From contig NZ_CP009533.1 of the NCBI RefSeq assembly GCF_000761155.1, positions 2,418,001 through 2,482,000 of the forward strand: a DNA stretch of 64,000 bases, read 5' to 3'. Position numbers and translations under genes: made by a program. Positions within the stretch are counted from its first letter, which is position 1. Every line of letters starts with the position of its first letter. The DNA is from Pseudomonas rhizosphaerae (GTDB lineage: Bacteria; Pseudomonadota; Gammaproteobacteria; Pseudomonadales; Pseudomonadaceae). The notes below the pieces were generated by a model, which ran no database searches, had not been told where the DNA came from, and saw nothing but the letters and a program-made list of their open reading frames with translations. This document shows, in pieces, positions 38,715 to 48,693 of this stretch.

Positions 38715-41700
38715 GATTCAGCCTGTTCCACGGCGGCTGGTTGGCGCCCCCAGCGTCGGCCCAGGCGGTCGAAGTACAGGTAGATGACTGGCGTGGTGAA
38801 CAGCGTCAGCACCTGGCTCACCAGCAGCCCGCCAACCATCACCAGGCCCAGCGGCTGGCGCAGTTCCGCGCCCGAGCCGCTGGCAAGCATCAGCGGCACC
38901 GCGCCGAACAGCGCGGCCATGGTGGTCATCAGGATCGGCCGGAAACGCAGCAGCGCCGCCTGGTAGATCGCCGTCTCGGGGTCCAGGCCCTGGTTGCGCT
39001 CGGCCTCCAGGGCGAAGTCGATCATCATGATCGCGTTCTTCTTGACGATACCGATCAACAGGATGATGCCGATGATCGCGATCATGCCCAGGTCGTTGCC
39101 GCTGATCAGCAGCGCCAGCAAGGCCCCCACCGCCGCCGAGGGCAAGGTCGAGAGAATGGTGATGGGGTGGATATAGCTCTCGTACAGAACGCCCAGCACG
39201 ATGTACATGGTGACGATCGCCGCGAGCACCAGCAGCAAGGTGCTTTGCAACGACGCCTGGAAGGCCTCCGCCGCACCCTGGAATTGGGTCTGCACGCCCA
39301 GCGGCATGCCGATGTCGCGCTGCACCTGCTCGATGACATCGACTGCCTTGCCCAGCGCCACCCCATCGGCCAGGTTGAACGACATCATCACCGCCGGAAA
39401 CTGGCCGATGTGGGCAATCGCCAACTGCGCCTGGCGTTGCTCGATGTGGGCCAGGCTCGACAGGCGCACCTGGGTGCCACTGGTGGCGGTGGTGTCGCTG
39501 TCGGCCGTCTGATTGGTGGTGCCCGTGCCGTTGACGCTGGCCTTGACGTAGATCTGTTCCAGCGCCTGCGGCCCCAGGGTGCTGACGTCGGTGGCTTGCA
39601 GCACCACTCGGTACTGGCTGGACTGGGTGTAGATGGTGGAGATCTGCCGCTGGCCGAAGGCGTCGTACAGCGCATCGGTAATGTCGGCGACATCCACCCC
39701 GACCCGCTTGGCCGCATCGCGATCGATCACCAGGTACACCTGCAGGCCCTTGTCCTGCAGGTCGCTGGCCACATCGGTGAGTTCGGGGCGTTGCTTCAGA
39801 GCGTCCACCAAGCGAGCGCTCCAGGTGGCGAGCAGGTCCGCATCCGGCGACGACAGGCTGAACTGGTACTGGGTACGGCTGACCCGGTCCTCGATGGTCA
39901 GGTCCTGCACGGGCTGCATGAACAGGCGCATACCCAGCAGCTTGTCGACCTCCGGCTGCAGCCGGGCAATGATCTGGCTGGCGGTGAGGTCGCGTTCGCT
40001 GTGGGGCTTGAGGTTGATCAGCAGCCGGCCACTGTTGAGCGTGGCGTTGTCACCGTCCACGCCGATGTACGAAGACAGGCTGGAGACCGCTGGATCCTGC
40101 AGGATGATCTTCGCCAGAGCCTGCTGTCGCTCGCTCATGGCCTTGAAGGAAATCGACTGCGGCGCTTCGGAAATGCCCTGGATGACCCCAGTATCCTGCA
40201 CCGGGAAGAAGCCTTTGGGCACTACCAGGTATAGCAGCACGGTCAGGCCCAGGGTGGCGACGGCGACCAGCAGGGTCAGCGGCTGGTGGCGCAGCACCCA
40301 GCGCAGGCCGCCGCCGTAGCGCTCGATCAGCCAGTCGATCCAGGCGCCACTGGCCTTGTAGAAACGGCCCTGCTCTTCTTCCTTGGGTTCGCGCTTGAGC
40401 AGGCGTGCGCACATCATCGGGGTCAGGGTCAGCGAGACCACCAGCGAAATGAGGATGGCCACCGCCAGTGTGATGGCGAACTCGCGGAACAGGCGGCCGA
40501 CCACGTCGGCCATGAACAGCAACGGGATCAACACCGCGATCAGCGAGAAGGTCAGCGACAGCAGGGTGAAGCTGATCTGCCGCGCGCCCTTGAGCGCGGC
40601 CTGCATCGGCGTCTCCCCTTCCTCGATGTGCCGCGAGATGTTCTCCAGCATGACGATGGCGTCGTCGACCACGAAACCGGTGGCCACGGTTAGGGCCATC
40701 AAGGTCAGGTTATTGATCGAAAAACCGGCCAGGTACATGACGCCGAAAGTGCCCACCAGCGACAGCGGTACCGCGATGGACGGAATCAGGGTGGCGCTGA
40801 AGCGACGCAGGAACAGGAACGTGACCATGACCACCAGGGCGATGGCGATCAGCAGTTCGTGCTGGACGTCGGTTACCGAGGCGCGGATGGTCTGGGTGCG
40901 GTCGGTCAGCACCGTGACGTCGAGCCCGGCCGGCATGGTGTCGGTAATCGAGGGCAGCAGCGCCTTGATCCTGTCGACCACGTCGATGACGTTGGCGCCC
41001 GGCTGGCGTTGGATATTGAGCAACACTGCCTGGTTCTGGTTGGCCCAGGCCGCCAGACGCTCGTTCTCCGCGCCGTCGACGATCTGTGCAACGTCGCGCA
41101 GGCGCAGCGGCCCGCCGTTGTTGTACGCCAGAATCAGGTTGGCGTATTCCTCGGGAGAACGCAGCTGGTCGTTGGCGTCGAGCATCGACACCCGCGTGGG
41201 GCCGTCGAAGTTGCCCTTGGGCTGGTTGACGTTGGACGCGCCGATCAAGGTGCGCACATCGGACAGGTTCAGGCCATTGGCGGCCAGCGCTTCGGGGTTG
41301 ACCTTGATGCGCACGGCCTGGCGCTGACCGCCGGCGATGCTGACCATGCCCACGCCGCTGATCTGGGCGAGCTTTTGCGCCATGCGCGTGTCGACTAGGT
41401 CATTGAGCTTGGGCAGCGGCATGGTTTTGGAGCTGATGGCGATGGTCAGCACCGGGGTGTCGGCCGGATTGACCTTGTTGTACACCGGCGGCGCGGGCAG
41501 GTCCGAGGGCAGCAGGTTGCTGGCGGCATTGATCGCCGCCTGCACCTGCTGCTCGGCGACGTCCATGTTGATCTCGAGGCTGAAGCGCAGCGTCAACACC
41601 GAGGCGCCGCCCGAACTGGTCGAGGCCATCTGGGTCAGCCCCGGCATCTGCCCGAACTGGCGCTCCAGGGGTGCGGTCACCGCGCTGGTCATCACCTGGG

Positions 41701-41866
41701 GGCTGGCGCCGGGGTACAGCGTCATCACCCGGATCGTCGGATAGTCGACCTGCGGCAGCGCCGAGACCGGCAGCAATCGATAGGCGAGCACGCCCGCCAG
41801 AACGATCGCGAGCATGGTCAGCGTCGTTGCGACAGGGCGCAGGATGAACAGCCGCGAGATATTCAT
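38711..41866 (-). CDS. muxB: RND multidrug efflux permease MuxB (MdtB-like)
   Basis: 1051-aa RND permease. The N-terminus [20 protein letters not shown] and the relay region [20 protein letters not shown] are intact. A distinctive insertion rich in Thr, Gly and Ser ([20 protein letters not shown]) lies in the second periplasmic half. It differs enough from MuxC to fit a heteromeric MdtBC-like pump. It overlaps the adaptor gene muxA by 4 bp and muxC by 4 bp, so the operon is coupled throughout. Confidence 0.94.
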   Translation of the reverse strand: MNISRLFILRPVATTLTMLAIVLAGVLAYRLLPVSALPQVDYPTIRVMTLYPGASPQVMTSAVTAPLERQFGQMPGLTQMASTSSGGASVLTLRFSLEINMDVAEQQVQAAINAASNLLPSDLPAPPVYNKVNPADTPVLTIAISSKTMPLPKLNDLVDTRMAQKLAQISGVGMVSIAGGQRQAVRIKVNPEALAANGLNLSDVRTLIGASNVNQPKGNFDGPTRVSMLDANDQLRSPEEYANLILAYNNGGPLRLRDVAQIVDGAENERLAAWANQNQAVLLNIQRQPGANVIDVVDRIKALLPSITDTMPAGLDVTVLTDRTQTIRASVTDVQHELLIAIALVVMVTFLFLRRFSATLIPSIAVPLSLVGTFGVMYLAGFSINNLTLMALTVATGFVVDDAIVMLENISRHIEEGETPMQAALKGARQISFTLLSLTFSLIAVLIPLLFMADVVGRLFREFAITLAVAILISLVVSLTLTPMMCARLLKREPKEEEQGRFYKASGAWIDWLIERYGGGLRWVLRHQPLTLLVAVATLGLTVLLYLVVPKGFFPVQDTGVIQGISEAPQSISFKAMSERQQALAKIILQDPAVSSLSSYIGVDGDNATLNSGRLLINLKPHSERDLTASQIIARLQPEVDKLLGMRLFMQPVQDLTIEDRVSRTQYQFSLSSPDADLLATWSARLVDALKQRPELTDVASDLQDKGLQVYLVIDRDAAKRVGVDVADITDALYDAFGQRQISTIYTQSSQYRVVLQATDVSTLGPQALEQIYVKASVNGTGTTNQTADSDTTATSGTQVRLSSLAHIEQRQAQLAIAHIGQFPAVMMSFNLADGVALGKAVDVIEQVQRDIGMPLGVQTQFQGAAEAFQASLQSTLLLVLAAIVTMYIVLGVLYESYIHPITILSTLPSAAVGALLALLISGNDLGMIAIIGIILLIGIVKKNAIMMIDFALEAERNQGLDPETAIYQAALLRFRPILMTTMAALFGAVPLMLASGSGAELRQPLGLVMVGGLLVSQVLTLFTTPVIYLYFDRLGRRWGRQPAAVEQAES

Positions 41867-43158
41867 GCGCCGTTCTTGCCCGTCTCACCGGGCACACTGG
41901 CACCCTCCTGGCCCTGCAGGTGTTGCCCAGGCGTGGTCGGCACCTTGGCGCTGTCCTCGACCACTTCGACCCGGCTGCCGTCGCGCAGGCGGTCGGTGCC
42001 TTCGAGCACGACCCGATCACCCTGAGTCAGGCCCTGCTCGACGACCGTCCGGCTGCCGTCGGTGGCGCCGACCTTGAGCTGACGGATCTTGACCTTGTCG
42101 GTGCCGTCCATCGCGTAGACGAACGTACCGTCGACGCCATACTGAACGGCGGCCGAGGGCACCAGCACCACACCCTTGAGCGTGTCCGAGAGCAGGCGCA
42201 CGTTGACGAACTGATTGGGGAACAGCGCTTCGTCCTGGTTTTCGAAGCGTGCCTTGAACTTCAGGGTGCCGGTAGTGGTGTCGATCTGGTTGTCCAGGCT
42301 GCCCAGCACACCGGTGGCCTGCTTGCGCGTATCGCCTCGGTCCCAGGCTTCCACGGTCAGCTTGGCGCCGCTGCGGTAGCGCGCCAGTACCGGCGTGAGT
42401 TCGCTCTCGGGCAGGGTGAAGGCCACGGTGATCGGCTGCACCTGGGTGATCACCACCAGCGCGCTGGTGTCGTTGGCAGCCACCAGGTTGCCGATGTCCA
42501 GCTGGCGCAGGCCGAGGCGTCCGGCAATGGGTGCGCGGATGCGGGTGAAGTCCAGGTTGAGCTTGGCGTCGTTGACAGCGGCCTGGTTGGTCTGGATGGT
42601 GCCTTGGTACTGCCCTACCAGCGCCTGCTGGGTGTCCAGGGTCTGGCGGGCGATGCTGTCTTCGGCGAACAGGCCTTTGTAGCGCTGCAGGTCGAGCTGG
42701 GCGTTCTTCAGCTGTGCCTGGTTCTGCGCCAGCGTGCCTTGAGCCTGCTGCAAGGCGATTTCGTAGGTGCGCGGGTCGATTTCCGCCAGCAGGTCGCCAG
42801 CCTTGACCCGTTGTCCCTCCTGGAAATTGACCTTGATCAGTTCACCGGCCACCCGGCTGCGCACATTCACGGTGTTGGTCGCCGTCACCGTGCCCAGGGC
42901 CTTGTAGTACACCGGGAAGTCACCGGTGACCACATCAGCCACCCGGACCGGCGTAGGCTCGGCCGAACCGCCGAAGCCGGGGCGCGCCGAGCCTGCGTTG
43001 CGCCCAGCGGTGGCGGGTGCAGAGGCACCGTTTTCCGCGGTTTTCTTGGCAGGCCAGAACCACCAGCACAACACGGCGACAACCAGCACCATCAACAGGC
43101 CGAACAGCCAGCGACGCGATTTACGGGGACCTGGGGACTGCATTGAATGATCGACCAT
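41863..43158 (-). CDS. muxA: RND efflux periplasmic adaptor MuxA (MdtA-like)
   Basis: 431-aa membrane fusion protein with an uncleaved N-terminal helix ([17 protein letters not shown]). The biotinyl-lipoyl and alpha-hairpin region follows ([20 protein letters not shown]; long coiled-coil at about 115-190), then beta-barrel and membrane-proximal domains. It links the MuxBC pump to OpmB. It is the first gene of the operon. ATG 43158 lacks a clear ribosome site; ATG 43143 is an alternative. The promoter must lie in the 280-bp region to the right, which also holds REP elements. Confidence 0.93.
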   Translation of the reverse strand: MVDHSMQSPGPRKSRRWLFGLLMVLVVAVLCWWFWPAKKTAENGASAPATAGRNAGSARPGFGGSAEPTPVRVADVVTGDFPVYYKALGTVTATNTVNVRSRVAGELIKVNFQEGQRVKAGDLLAEIDPRTYEIALQQAQGTLAQNQAQLKNAQLDLQRYKGLFAEDSIARQTLDTQQALVGQYQGTIQTNQAAVNDAKLNLDFTRIRAPIAGRLGLRQLDIGNLVAANDTSALVVITQVQPITVAFTLPESELTPVLARYRSGAKLTVEAWDRGDTRKQATGVLGSLDNQIDTTTGTLKFKARFENQDEALFPNQFVNVRLLSDTLKGVVLVPSAAVQYGVDGTFVYAMDGTDKVKIRQLKVGATDGSRTVVEQGLTQGDRVVLEGTDRLRDGSRVEVVEDSAKVPTTPGQHLQGQEGASVPGETGKNGA

Positions 43159-43280
43159 TGTGCGGGTGAGCTTCTACTTTGAGGAGGCTGAACGATAAGG
43201 AGTCGGCAGGCATAAGCAAAGCGCCTTTACGGGCAATTTACCTTGGCCGGGGATCAAGCGGATGTTCTACACGATCGACC

Positions 43281-43428
43281 TGTAGCAGCGGCGCGAGCCG
43301 CGTCACGAGGCACCGCGGAGTATCTGACAACACACGGCGCCCCGGACGCGGCTTGCGCCGCTGCTACATAGATATCATACCCTTGTAGCAGCGGCGCGAG
43401 CCGCGTCATGGGGCGCGCGCCGCTGCGA
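43281..43428. repeat. REP family B copies between muxA and tpx
   Basis: Full copies at 43281-43304 (plus), 43344-43368 (minus) and 43384-43407 (plus), with a degenerate inverted partner at 43414-43428. Located in the gap after tpx (leftward) and before muxA. Confidence 0.85.
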
Positions 43429-43438
43429 CGGGGAGAGG

Positions 43439-43939
43439 TTACTTGAGGACAGCGAGGGCAGCGGCGTAGTCGGGTTCCTGGCCGATTTCCGGAACCAGTT
43501 CGCTGTGCAGCACTTTATCGTGCTCGTCGAGGACGACCACGGCGCGCGCCGTCAGGCCCTTGAGCGCGCCTTCGGCGATGTCGACGCCGTAGGCGCGGTG
43601 GAAATCATGGGCACGGAAGGTCGACAGGTTCTGCACGTTCTCCAGGCCTTCGGCGCCGCAGAAACGGGCCTGGGCGAACGGCAGGTCGGCGGAGATGCAC
43701 AGGATGGCGGTATTGGCCACGTCGTTGGCCTGGGCATTGAACTTGCGTACGGAAGTGGCGCAAGTCGGGGTGTCGATGCTCGGGAAAATGTTCAGCACCT
43801 TGCGCTTGCCGGCCAGGCTTTGCAGCGATACCTCGGCCAGACCCGCGCCGACCAGCGTGAACGCCGGGCCCTGGGCACCAACCTGAGGAAGCTCGCCATC
43901 GACCTTGATCGCGTTGCCTTTATGCGTCACTTGAGCCAT
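43439..43939 (-). CDS. tpx: Thiol peroxidase (atypical 2-Cys peroxiredoxin)
   Basis: 166 aa. It reduces lipid and hydrogen peroxides using thioredoxin. The peroxidatic Cys60 is in [10 protein letters not shown] and the resolving Cys94 in [10 protein letters not shown], the standard Tpx spacing. It has no signal peptide (cytosolic or periplasmic by homology only). It is monocistronic, with REP elements right after the stop serving as a probable terminator. ATG 43939 gives the typical [11 protein letters not shown] start. Confidence 0.96.
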   Translation of the reverse strand: MAQVTHKGNAIKVDGELPQVGAQGPAFTLVGAGLAEVSLQSLAGKRKVLNIFPSIDTPTCATSVRKFNAQANDVANTAILCISADLPFAQARFCGAEGLENVQNLSTFRAHDFHRAYGVDIAEGALKGLTARAVVVLDEHDKVLHSELVPEIGQEPDYAAALAVLK

Positions 43940-44064
43940 GAGCCTTGTCCTTCATCGGATTGAGAAAGGGCAAAGTTAAGCATGAAACAAGGCATACGGC
44001 CTATGCGTCGGCGAAAAATAAGTGCTCGACTCAGGCTCAGGTTCAGGCCGGCTATGAAAACCCC

Positions 44065-44328
44065 TCAACCGGCTCTGGCCTGCGTCTCTCGCGCAGCCGT
44101 TGGCTGCTGCCCTCGCAGCTCCAGCACCAGCCTGGCGCGTTCCCGCGCGCTGGTCACACGGTCGAGCGGGATGTCCGCCTTGAACAACTCGACCTCGTCG
44201 GTCTGCAGATTCAAGAGCTTCACGCACAGCGATTGATCGCTGGTCAACGTGCACACGCATTTCTGCGGCAGAAACGCCTGTTCGACGATGCTGCGCAGTT
44301 CCAGTGCGCTGAGTCCGGGGGGAAGCAT
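44065..44328 (-). CDS. DUF1652 family protein
   Basis: 87 aa, small and soluble. The pattern LSALELRSIVEQAFLPQKCVCTL matches the Pseudomonas DUF1652 family, with two Cys in a CxC pair and a basic C-terminus rich in Arg. The function is unknown. AGGAGAT stands 6 bp before ATG 44328, a strong ribosome site. Tandem GAACGGTTCG elements at 44423-44452, 95-124 bp upstream, may be operators. There is no operon partner. Confidence 0.8.
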   Translation of the reverse strand: MLPPGLSALELRSIVEQAFLPQKCVCTLTSDQSLCVKLLNLQTDEVELFKADIPLDRVTSARERARLVLELRGQQPTAARETQARAG

Positions 44329-44626
44329 GGTGTATCTCCTGTAGGGCCTTTGATCGGCGTCCTACCCGGAACGCCTGGGCGTCGGGACTGCAGAACGTGG
44401 CAGCACGATGCGCGACAGTCCGGAACGGTTCGAATCAGTTCAGAACGGTTCGCACTTCAAGGTATATACCCGCCCGATGGCACGTGCAATGGAAGTTTGC
44501 ATCGTGCCGAAAAAGCCCTGTAAGCCTATGAAAAGCCAAGAGATACGACAGTTGTACAGAATGTCGGAAGAAGCGTTTCAGCACCGCAGGACCTGTACAA
44601 CGTTCCTTTTAACGGTGCACACGCGA
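44329..44626. other. 298-bp intergenic region with two kinds of repeated motif
   Basis: No convincing gene. GAACGGTTCG occurs at 44423-44432 and again at 44443-44452, exactly 20 bp apart. An 8-bp inverted repeat, TTGTACAG (44552-44559) and CTGTACAA (44593-44600), lies farther right, near the end of the hypothetical gene that stops at 44627. This could be regulatory DNA for the DUF1652 gene plus a terminator-like hairpin. Confidence 0.4.
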
Positions 44627-45121
44627 TCAGTCGCGCGACTTGGGAATCAGCCCCTGCAGCTGCTGAGCGAAGAAGTGAGCGTCCAGTACGGTGGATTCAG
44701 GATCCTTGCTGCCGCGCTCCTTGCGCCAGTACCAGGCGCCATCGGTCGAGTCCTTGACGATGGAGATACTGCCGTGACGATCCGAGGTCAGGCCCGCCAC
44801 GGCGATGACCATCGCCCCACCCTGCCCCATGACCTGCGGCACCAGCTCCACTCGGCGCTGAGCCAGGATGATCGCCAGGGATTCACTGATGAACGGCGAA
44901 TGCTCGCTGGGGTAGGTGCTGCTGGTGGCTACCCAGGGCGAACGCTCGATCGCCAGCAGTTGTCGTTCGGTGAGCGCCGCCAGCCAGGTCTCGATCTGAC
45001 CGAACAGCGTCTGGATGCTGTCTTGCCAATGCTGGCACTGGTCCTTGAACGACTGTTGCAGGCGTTGCTGGGTTGCAGCATGTTGCTGGAGCATGTCAGC
45101 CAGTTGCTGTACTTCATCCAT
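44627..45121 (-). CDS. Hypothetical 164-aa protein
   Basis: 164 aa from ATG 45121 (GAGGTGGT upstream). The N-terminal half (MDEVQQLADMLQQHAATQQR and on) is helical and probably coiled-coil. The C-terminal half (VMGQGGAMVIAVAGLTSDRH; DGAWYWRKERG) is beta-rich. There is no signal peptide or membrane segment, and no family I recognise. It lies 88 bp downstream of the amino-acid permease gene in the same direction, so co-transcription is possible. Confidence 0.65.
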   Translation of the reverse strand: MDEVQQLADMLQQHAATQQRLQQSFKDQCQHWQDSIQTLFGQIETWLAALTERQLLAIERSPWVATSSTYPSEHSPFISESLAIILAQRRVELVPQVMGQGGAMVIAVAGLTSDRHGSISIVKDSTDGAWYWRKERGSKDPESTVLDAHFFAQQLQGLIPKSRD

Positions 45122-45209
45122 CGCGACCACCTCGGTGCGCGCCCGGACTGGGCATGCCGCAAATCGGCGGCCGCAGATCGGGCATCGACGGCCAGTGTAA
45201 CAGGCTTGC

Positions 45210-46487
45210 TCAAGCGCTCAGCGAATAGACGATCGCCGAAATGGCCACCAGGCCGACCAGCGTCACGAATACGTTGGACATGTGCCCGGCATACTTGCGC
45301 ATGGCCGGCACGCGACGGATCGCGTACATCGGCATGAGGAACAGCAAGGCGGCGATGACCGGCCCGCCGAAGCTCTCGATCATGCGGACGATGTTCGGGT
45401 TCAGCGTGGCGACCAGCCAGCACACCAGCAGCATGAACAGCGCCGTGAAGCGGTCCAGGGCCTTGGCGTTGGGGCGGCGACCGGACTTCAGGATCAGGCC
45501 CTTGATGCCTTCGCTGGCACCGATGTAGTGCCCCAGGAACGACTTGGCGATGGCCACGATCGCGATCAGCGGCGCGGCAAAGGCGATCACCGGGTTGCTG
45601 AAGTGGTTGGCCAGGTAGGACAGGATCGACAGGTTCTGCGCCTTGGCCTCGGCCAGTTGCTCGGGCGACAACGTCAATACGCAGCTGAACACGAAGAACA
45701 GCACCAGCACCACCATCAAGCCGTGGGCGCGTGCCAGGATCTGGCTGCTGCGCTGGTCGGCGTACTCGCCGTAGCGACGCTTCTGGTCCACGGCGAAGGC
45801 CGAGATGATCGGTGAATGGTTGAACGAGAACACCATCACCGGAATGGCCAGCCACAGGGTATGGATCAACGCACTGGGCGCGGGCACATCGCCTGCGGTG
45901 GCCAGGATGCCGCCGTTCCAGTGGGGAATCAGGTACAGCGCCAGCAGCACCAGCGCGACGATGAATGGATAGACCATCAGGCTCATTGCCTTGACGATGA
46001 ACTGCTCGCCACACCGCACCACGATCAACAGGCCCAGGATCAGCACCAGCGCCAGCACCGCCCGGGGCGGGGTCTGCATGCCCAGTTGATGTTCCATGAA
46101 ACTGCCCACGGTGTTGGTCAAGCCCACGCTGTAGATCAACAGGATCGGGAAAATCGCAAAGAAGTAGAGCAGCGTGATCAAGGCCCCGGCCTTGATACCG
46201 AAATGCTCTTCCACTACGTCGGTGATGTCGGTACCCGCACGACCGGAAAGCACGAAGCGGGTCAGGCCCTGGTGCGCGTAATAGGTCATGGGAAACGCCA
46301 GCGCCGCGAGAATCATCAGCGGCCAGAAGCCGCCCAGGCCCGCGTTGATCGGCAGAAACAGCGTGCCTGCGCCGATTGCGGTGCCGAACAGGCCCAGCAT
46401 CCACGTGGTGTCGTGGCGGTTCCAGGGCGTCAGCGTGGCGGGCGCCTCGGCGTATCGTGGGTCAAGGCTGTTGGCCTGCTCGTTCAT
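45210..46487 (-). CDS. HAAAP-family amino-acid permease (serine/threonine SdaC-like)
   Basis: 425-aa inner-membrane protein with about 11 helices. GTAIGAGTLFLPINAGLGGF is the hydroxy/aromatic amino-acid permease signature, and IPVMVFSFNHSPIISAF fits the SdaC/TdcC branch, which imports serine or threonine with H+ or Na+. No deaminase gene is adjacent. ATG 46487 with GGAGA upstream is preferred to an open extension to 46607. The substrate is inferred. Confidence 0.88.
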   Translation of the reverse strand: MNEQANSLDPRYAEAPATLTPWNRHDTTWMLGLFGTAIGAGTLFLPINAGLGGFWPLMILAALAFPMTYYAHQGLTRFVLSGRAGTDITDVVEEHFGIKAGALITLLYFFAIFPILLIYSVGLTNTVGSFMEHQLGMQTPPRAVLALVLILGLLIVVRCGEQFIVKAMSLMVYPFIVALVLLALYLIPHWNGGILATAGDVPAPSALIHTLWLAIPVMVFSFNHSPIISAFAVDQKRRYGEYADQRSSQILARAHGLMVVLVLFFVFSCVLTLSPEQLAEAKAQNLSILSYLANHFSNPVIAFAAPLIAIVAIAKSFLGHYIGASEGIKGLILKSGRRPNAKALDRFTALFMLLVCWLVATLNPNIVRMIESFGGPVIAALLFLMPMYAIRRVPAMRKYAGHMSNVFVTLVGLVAISAIVYSLSA

Positions 46488-46649
46488 TCGTTCGAATCTC
46501 CGCGTGCCTGCGTTCAATCGATGGCCGGAAGCGGGAAAAACGTGCAGCTGGCAGCGCCCCGGCCTTGAAAAGGGGCGTGATTGTCCAAGATTGTGCAAGG
46601 AAAGCAAAGGGTTACTCGAGCAACGGGGCGCAAATGCGGCCTTGGCAGC

Positions 46650-48611
46650 TTATTTCACTGACGTATGGTCCAGCGCCAGCCAGCTCTGCGTATCCCCTGC
46701 GGACATGGGGCGGGCGAAGTAGTAACCCTGCACGAAACGGCAGCCGAGAGCCACGAGCGCCTGCGCCTCCTCCAACGTTTCCACGCCTTCGAAGATGCAG
46801 TCCAGGTCCATGTCCTGGGTCAATGCGAGCAGGGATTTGACGATCTTGTAGCTGGCCGGTTTTTCGTGCAGGCGAGCGACGAAGCTGCGGTCGACCTTGA
46901 GTTTGGTCAATGCCAGCGCATGCAGGTGGGTGAGGCTCGAATAGCCGGTTCCGAAATCGTCGAGGGAGATACCGCAGCCCAGCGCGCGCAGGGTGGCGAT
47001 AGCTTCCTGGACCAGATCCAGATCCTGGAGGGTGGCCGTCTCGGTGATTTCCAGGTCGACCCGGCTCGGGTCGAACACACCGCTCGCCAGCAGCTTGACG
47101 ATGGCCTGCACGGCCTCGGGAGAACCGCAATCGTGGGCCGAGAGGTTGAACGACAGGCGGATCGGCGCCGGCCAGGCGGCCGCACCCTGCAAGGCTTTGC
47201 CCAGCAGTGGCAGGGTCAGGCGGTTGATCATGCCACTGCGCTCGGCAACGGGAATGAACTGACCCGGCGGCACCGGCCCCAACTCCACGCTCTGCCAGCG
47301 AGCCAGGGCTTCGAACGCCACGGTGGCGCCGGTCTGCAGCTCGACGATGGGCTGGAAAACGACATGAAACTCGCGCTCCAGATCCGCCCGGCGCAACGCC
47401 TGTTCGGTCAGGACCGCGCTCTGCAGCTGCTTTCTGTGCACCGCCGAGAACAGCGACATATGGCCAACGAAATGGTGTTTGCTTTGGTACAGCGCGTAAT
47501 CGGCGTACTCGAACAATTCGTGGGCATCGCGGGCCAGGTCGGGAAAGGTCGCCAGGCCCATCGAGGCGCCGACCTGGATCGGCACGTCGACCAGCAGGTA
47601 AGGCTTGCTCAGCTCCACGCAGATGCGTTCGGCGAACAGGGAGACCTGCAGGTTGTCGCCACAGTCGGGCAGGATCAAGGCAAATTCGTCGCCACCCAGG
47701 CGGGCAAGGTGAACGGTGTCGGGAAGCAACGTGGCCAGGCGGGCACCGACTTCGGCCAGCAGGCGGTCGCCAACGCTATGCCCGTACAGGTCGTTGACCG
47801 GCTTGAAGCCGTCGAGGTCGAGAATACCGACACCCAGCCGCCGCTCCCCCTCACCCGCCTCGGCCAGGCAGGTATCCAGGCAGTTGAAGAACCAGCGGCG
47901 ATTGGGCAGCCCGGTCAGGCTGTCCTTGTTGGCCAGCAGCAGGTTCTCGTCGCTCAGGGCTTCACTGCGCGCCTGGGCGTTCACCAGCCCGGTGAAGTTG
48001 CGGTAGTTGTTCTGCAGCACCACCAGCATGATGCCCGTGACCAGCAACACGTTGATGCTGGTGGCGATGAAGGTCGGGTTGTCGGTGGACGCAAAGAAAG
48101 CGACGAAGGCGACGTTGACCACTACGGCCGTCATCAGCGCGGCGGAGCGCAGGTGCATCAAGCAGAAGATGCAGCCGATCACCGTGATGGCCATGTAGAA
48201 GGCGACGTGCGCCTTGGCATAACTATCGCCGTAGGGGAACAGCGCCAGGGCCCAGACGGTGAAACCGACGGCCACGACGCAGCAGATGCGGTTGGTGCGC
48301 GCAAGCGCCTGGGCGACTTCGATATCGTCGGGCTGCTGCTGCCAGCCGCGCCGCCAGGCCACGGCCCGTACCAGGCTGATGATGGTCAAAACCAGGGGGA
48401 TGTGCACGGTCATCCACACCGGCGAGCTGGCCATGTGGGTGAAGGCCAACGCCCAGCTGTTGATCAGCAGGATGAAGTACATCAAGGGGATCTGCCTGGC
48501 CAGCGCCTTGTACTGGGCCGCGAGCAAACGGGAATTGCCCTGAGGTACGCTGCACAGCCGTTTGATCAGAGCGAACAGGCCGGTGCAGGAATAGCGTCTG
48601 GTCGTAGACAT
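46650..48611 (-). CDS. Membrane GGDEF-EAL c-di-GMP protein
   Basis: 653 aa. About six N-terminal helices (residues about 25-215, including FALIKRLCSVPQGNSRLLAA and VGFTVWALALFPYG) form an unassigned MASE-like sensor. GGDEF (LARLGGDEF near 307) and EAL (FEALARW near 435) follow. The EAL set is complete (LSFNLS, LEITET, LDDFGTGYSS, KVDRSF, FEGVET, QGYYF). The I-site RxxD is absent. ATG 48611 (MSTTRRYS) is chosen by position, although its ribosome site is weak. It would integrate membrane or periplasmic cues into c-di-GMP turnover. Confidence 0.9.
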   Translation of the reverse strand: MSTTRRYSCTGLFALIKRLCSVPQGNSRLLAAQYKALARQIPLMYFILLINSWALAFTHMASSPVWMTVHIPLVLTIISLVRAVAWRRGWQQQPDDIEVAQALARTNRICCVVAVGFTVWALALFPYGDSYAKAHVAFYMAITVIGCIFCLMHLRSAALMTAVVVNVAFVAFFASTDNPTFIATSINVLLVTGIMLVVLQNNYRNFTGLVNAQARSEALSDENLLLANKDSLTGLPNRRWFFNCLDTCLAEAGEGERRLGVGILDLDGFKPVNDLYGHSVGDRLLAEVGARLATLLPDTVHLARLGGDEFALILPDCGDNLQVSLFAERICVELSKPYLLVDVPIQVGASMGLATFPDLARDAHELFEYADYALYQSKHHFVGHMSLFSAVHRKQLQSAVLTEQALRRADLEREFHVVFQPIVELQTGATVAFEALARWQSVELGPVPPGQFIPVAERSGMINRLTLPLLGKALQGAAAWPAPIRLSFNLSAHDCGSPEAVQAIVKLLASGVFDPSRVDLEITETATLQDLDLVQEAIATLRALGCGISLDDFGTGYSSLTHLHALALTKLKVDRSFVARLHEKPASYKIVKSLLALTQDMDLDCIFEGVETLEEAQALVALGCRFVQGYYFARPMSAGDTQSWLALDHTSVK

Positions 48612-48693
48612 CGTGTCCGAACATATAGGTGCAATCAGAGGTTGTCGGCCGAACTTGGTTTTACTGTAGCCAAGCGCAGGCCGTCGAGGCGGA

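Noticed and set aside
44408..45337. 309-aa plus-strand frame across the DUF1652 upstream region
   Set aside because: Covers a regulatory region and then runs antisense to the 164-aa gene; no family pattern and no ribosome site.
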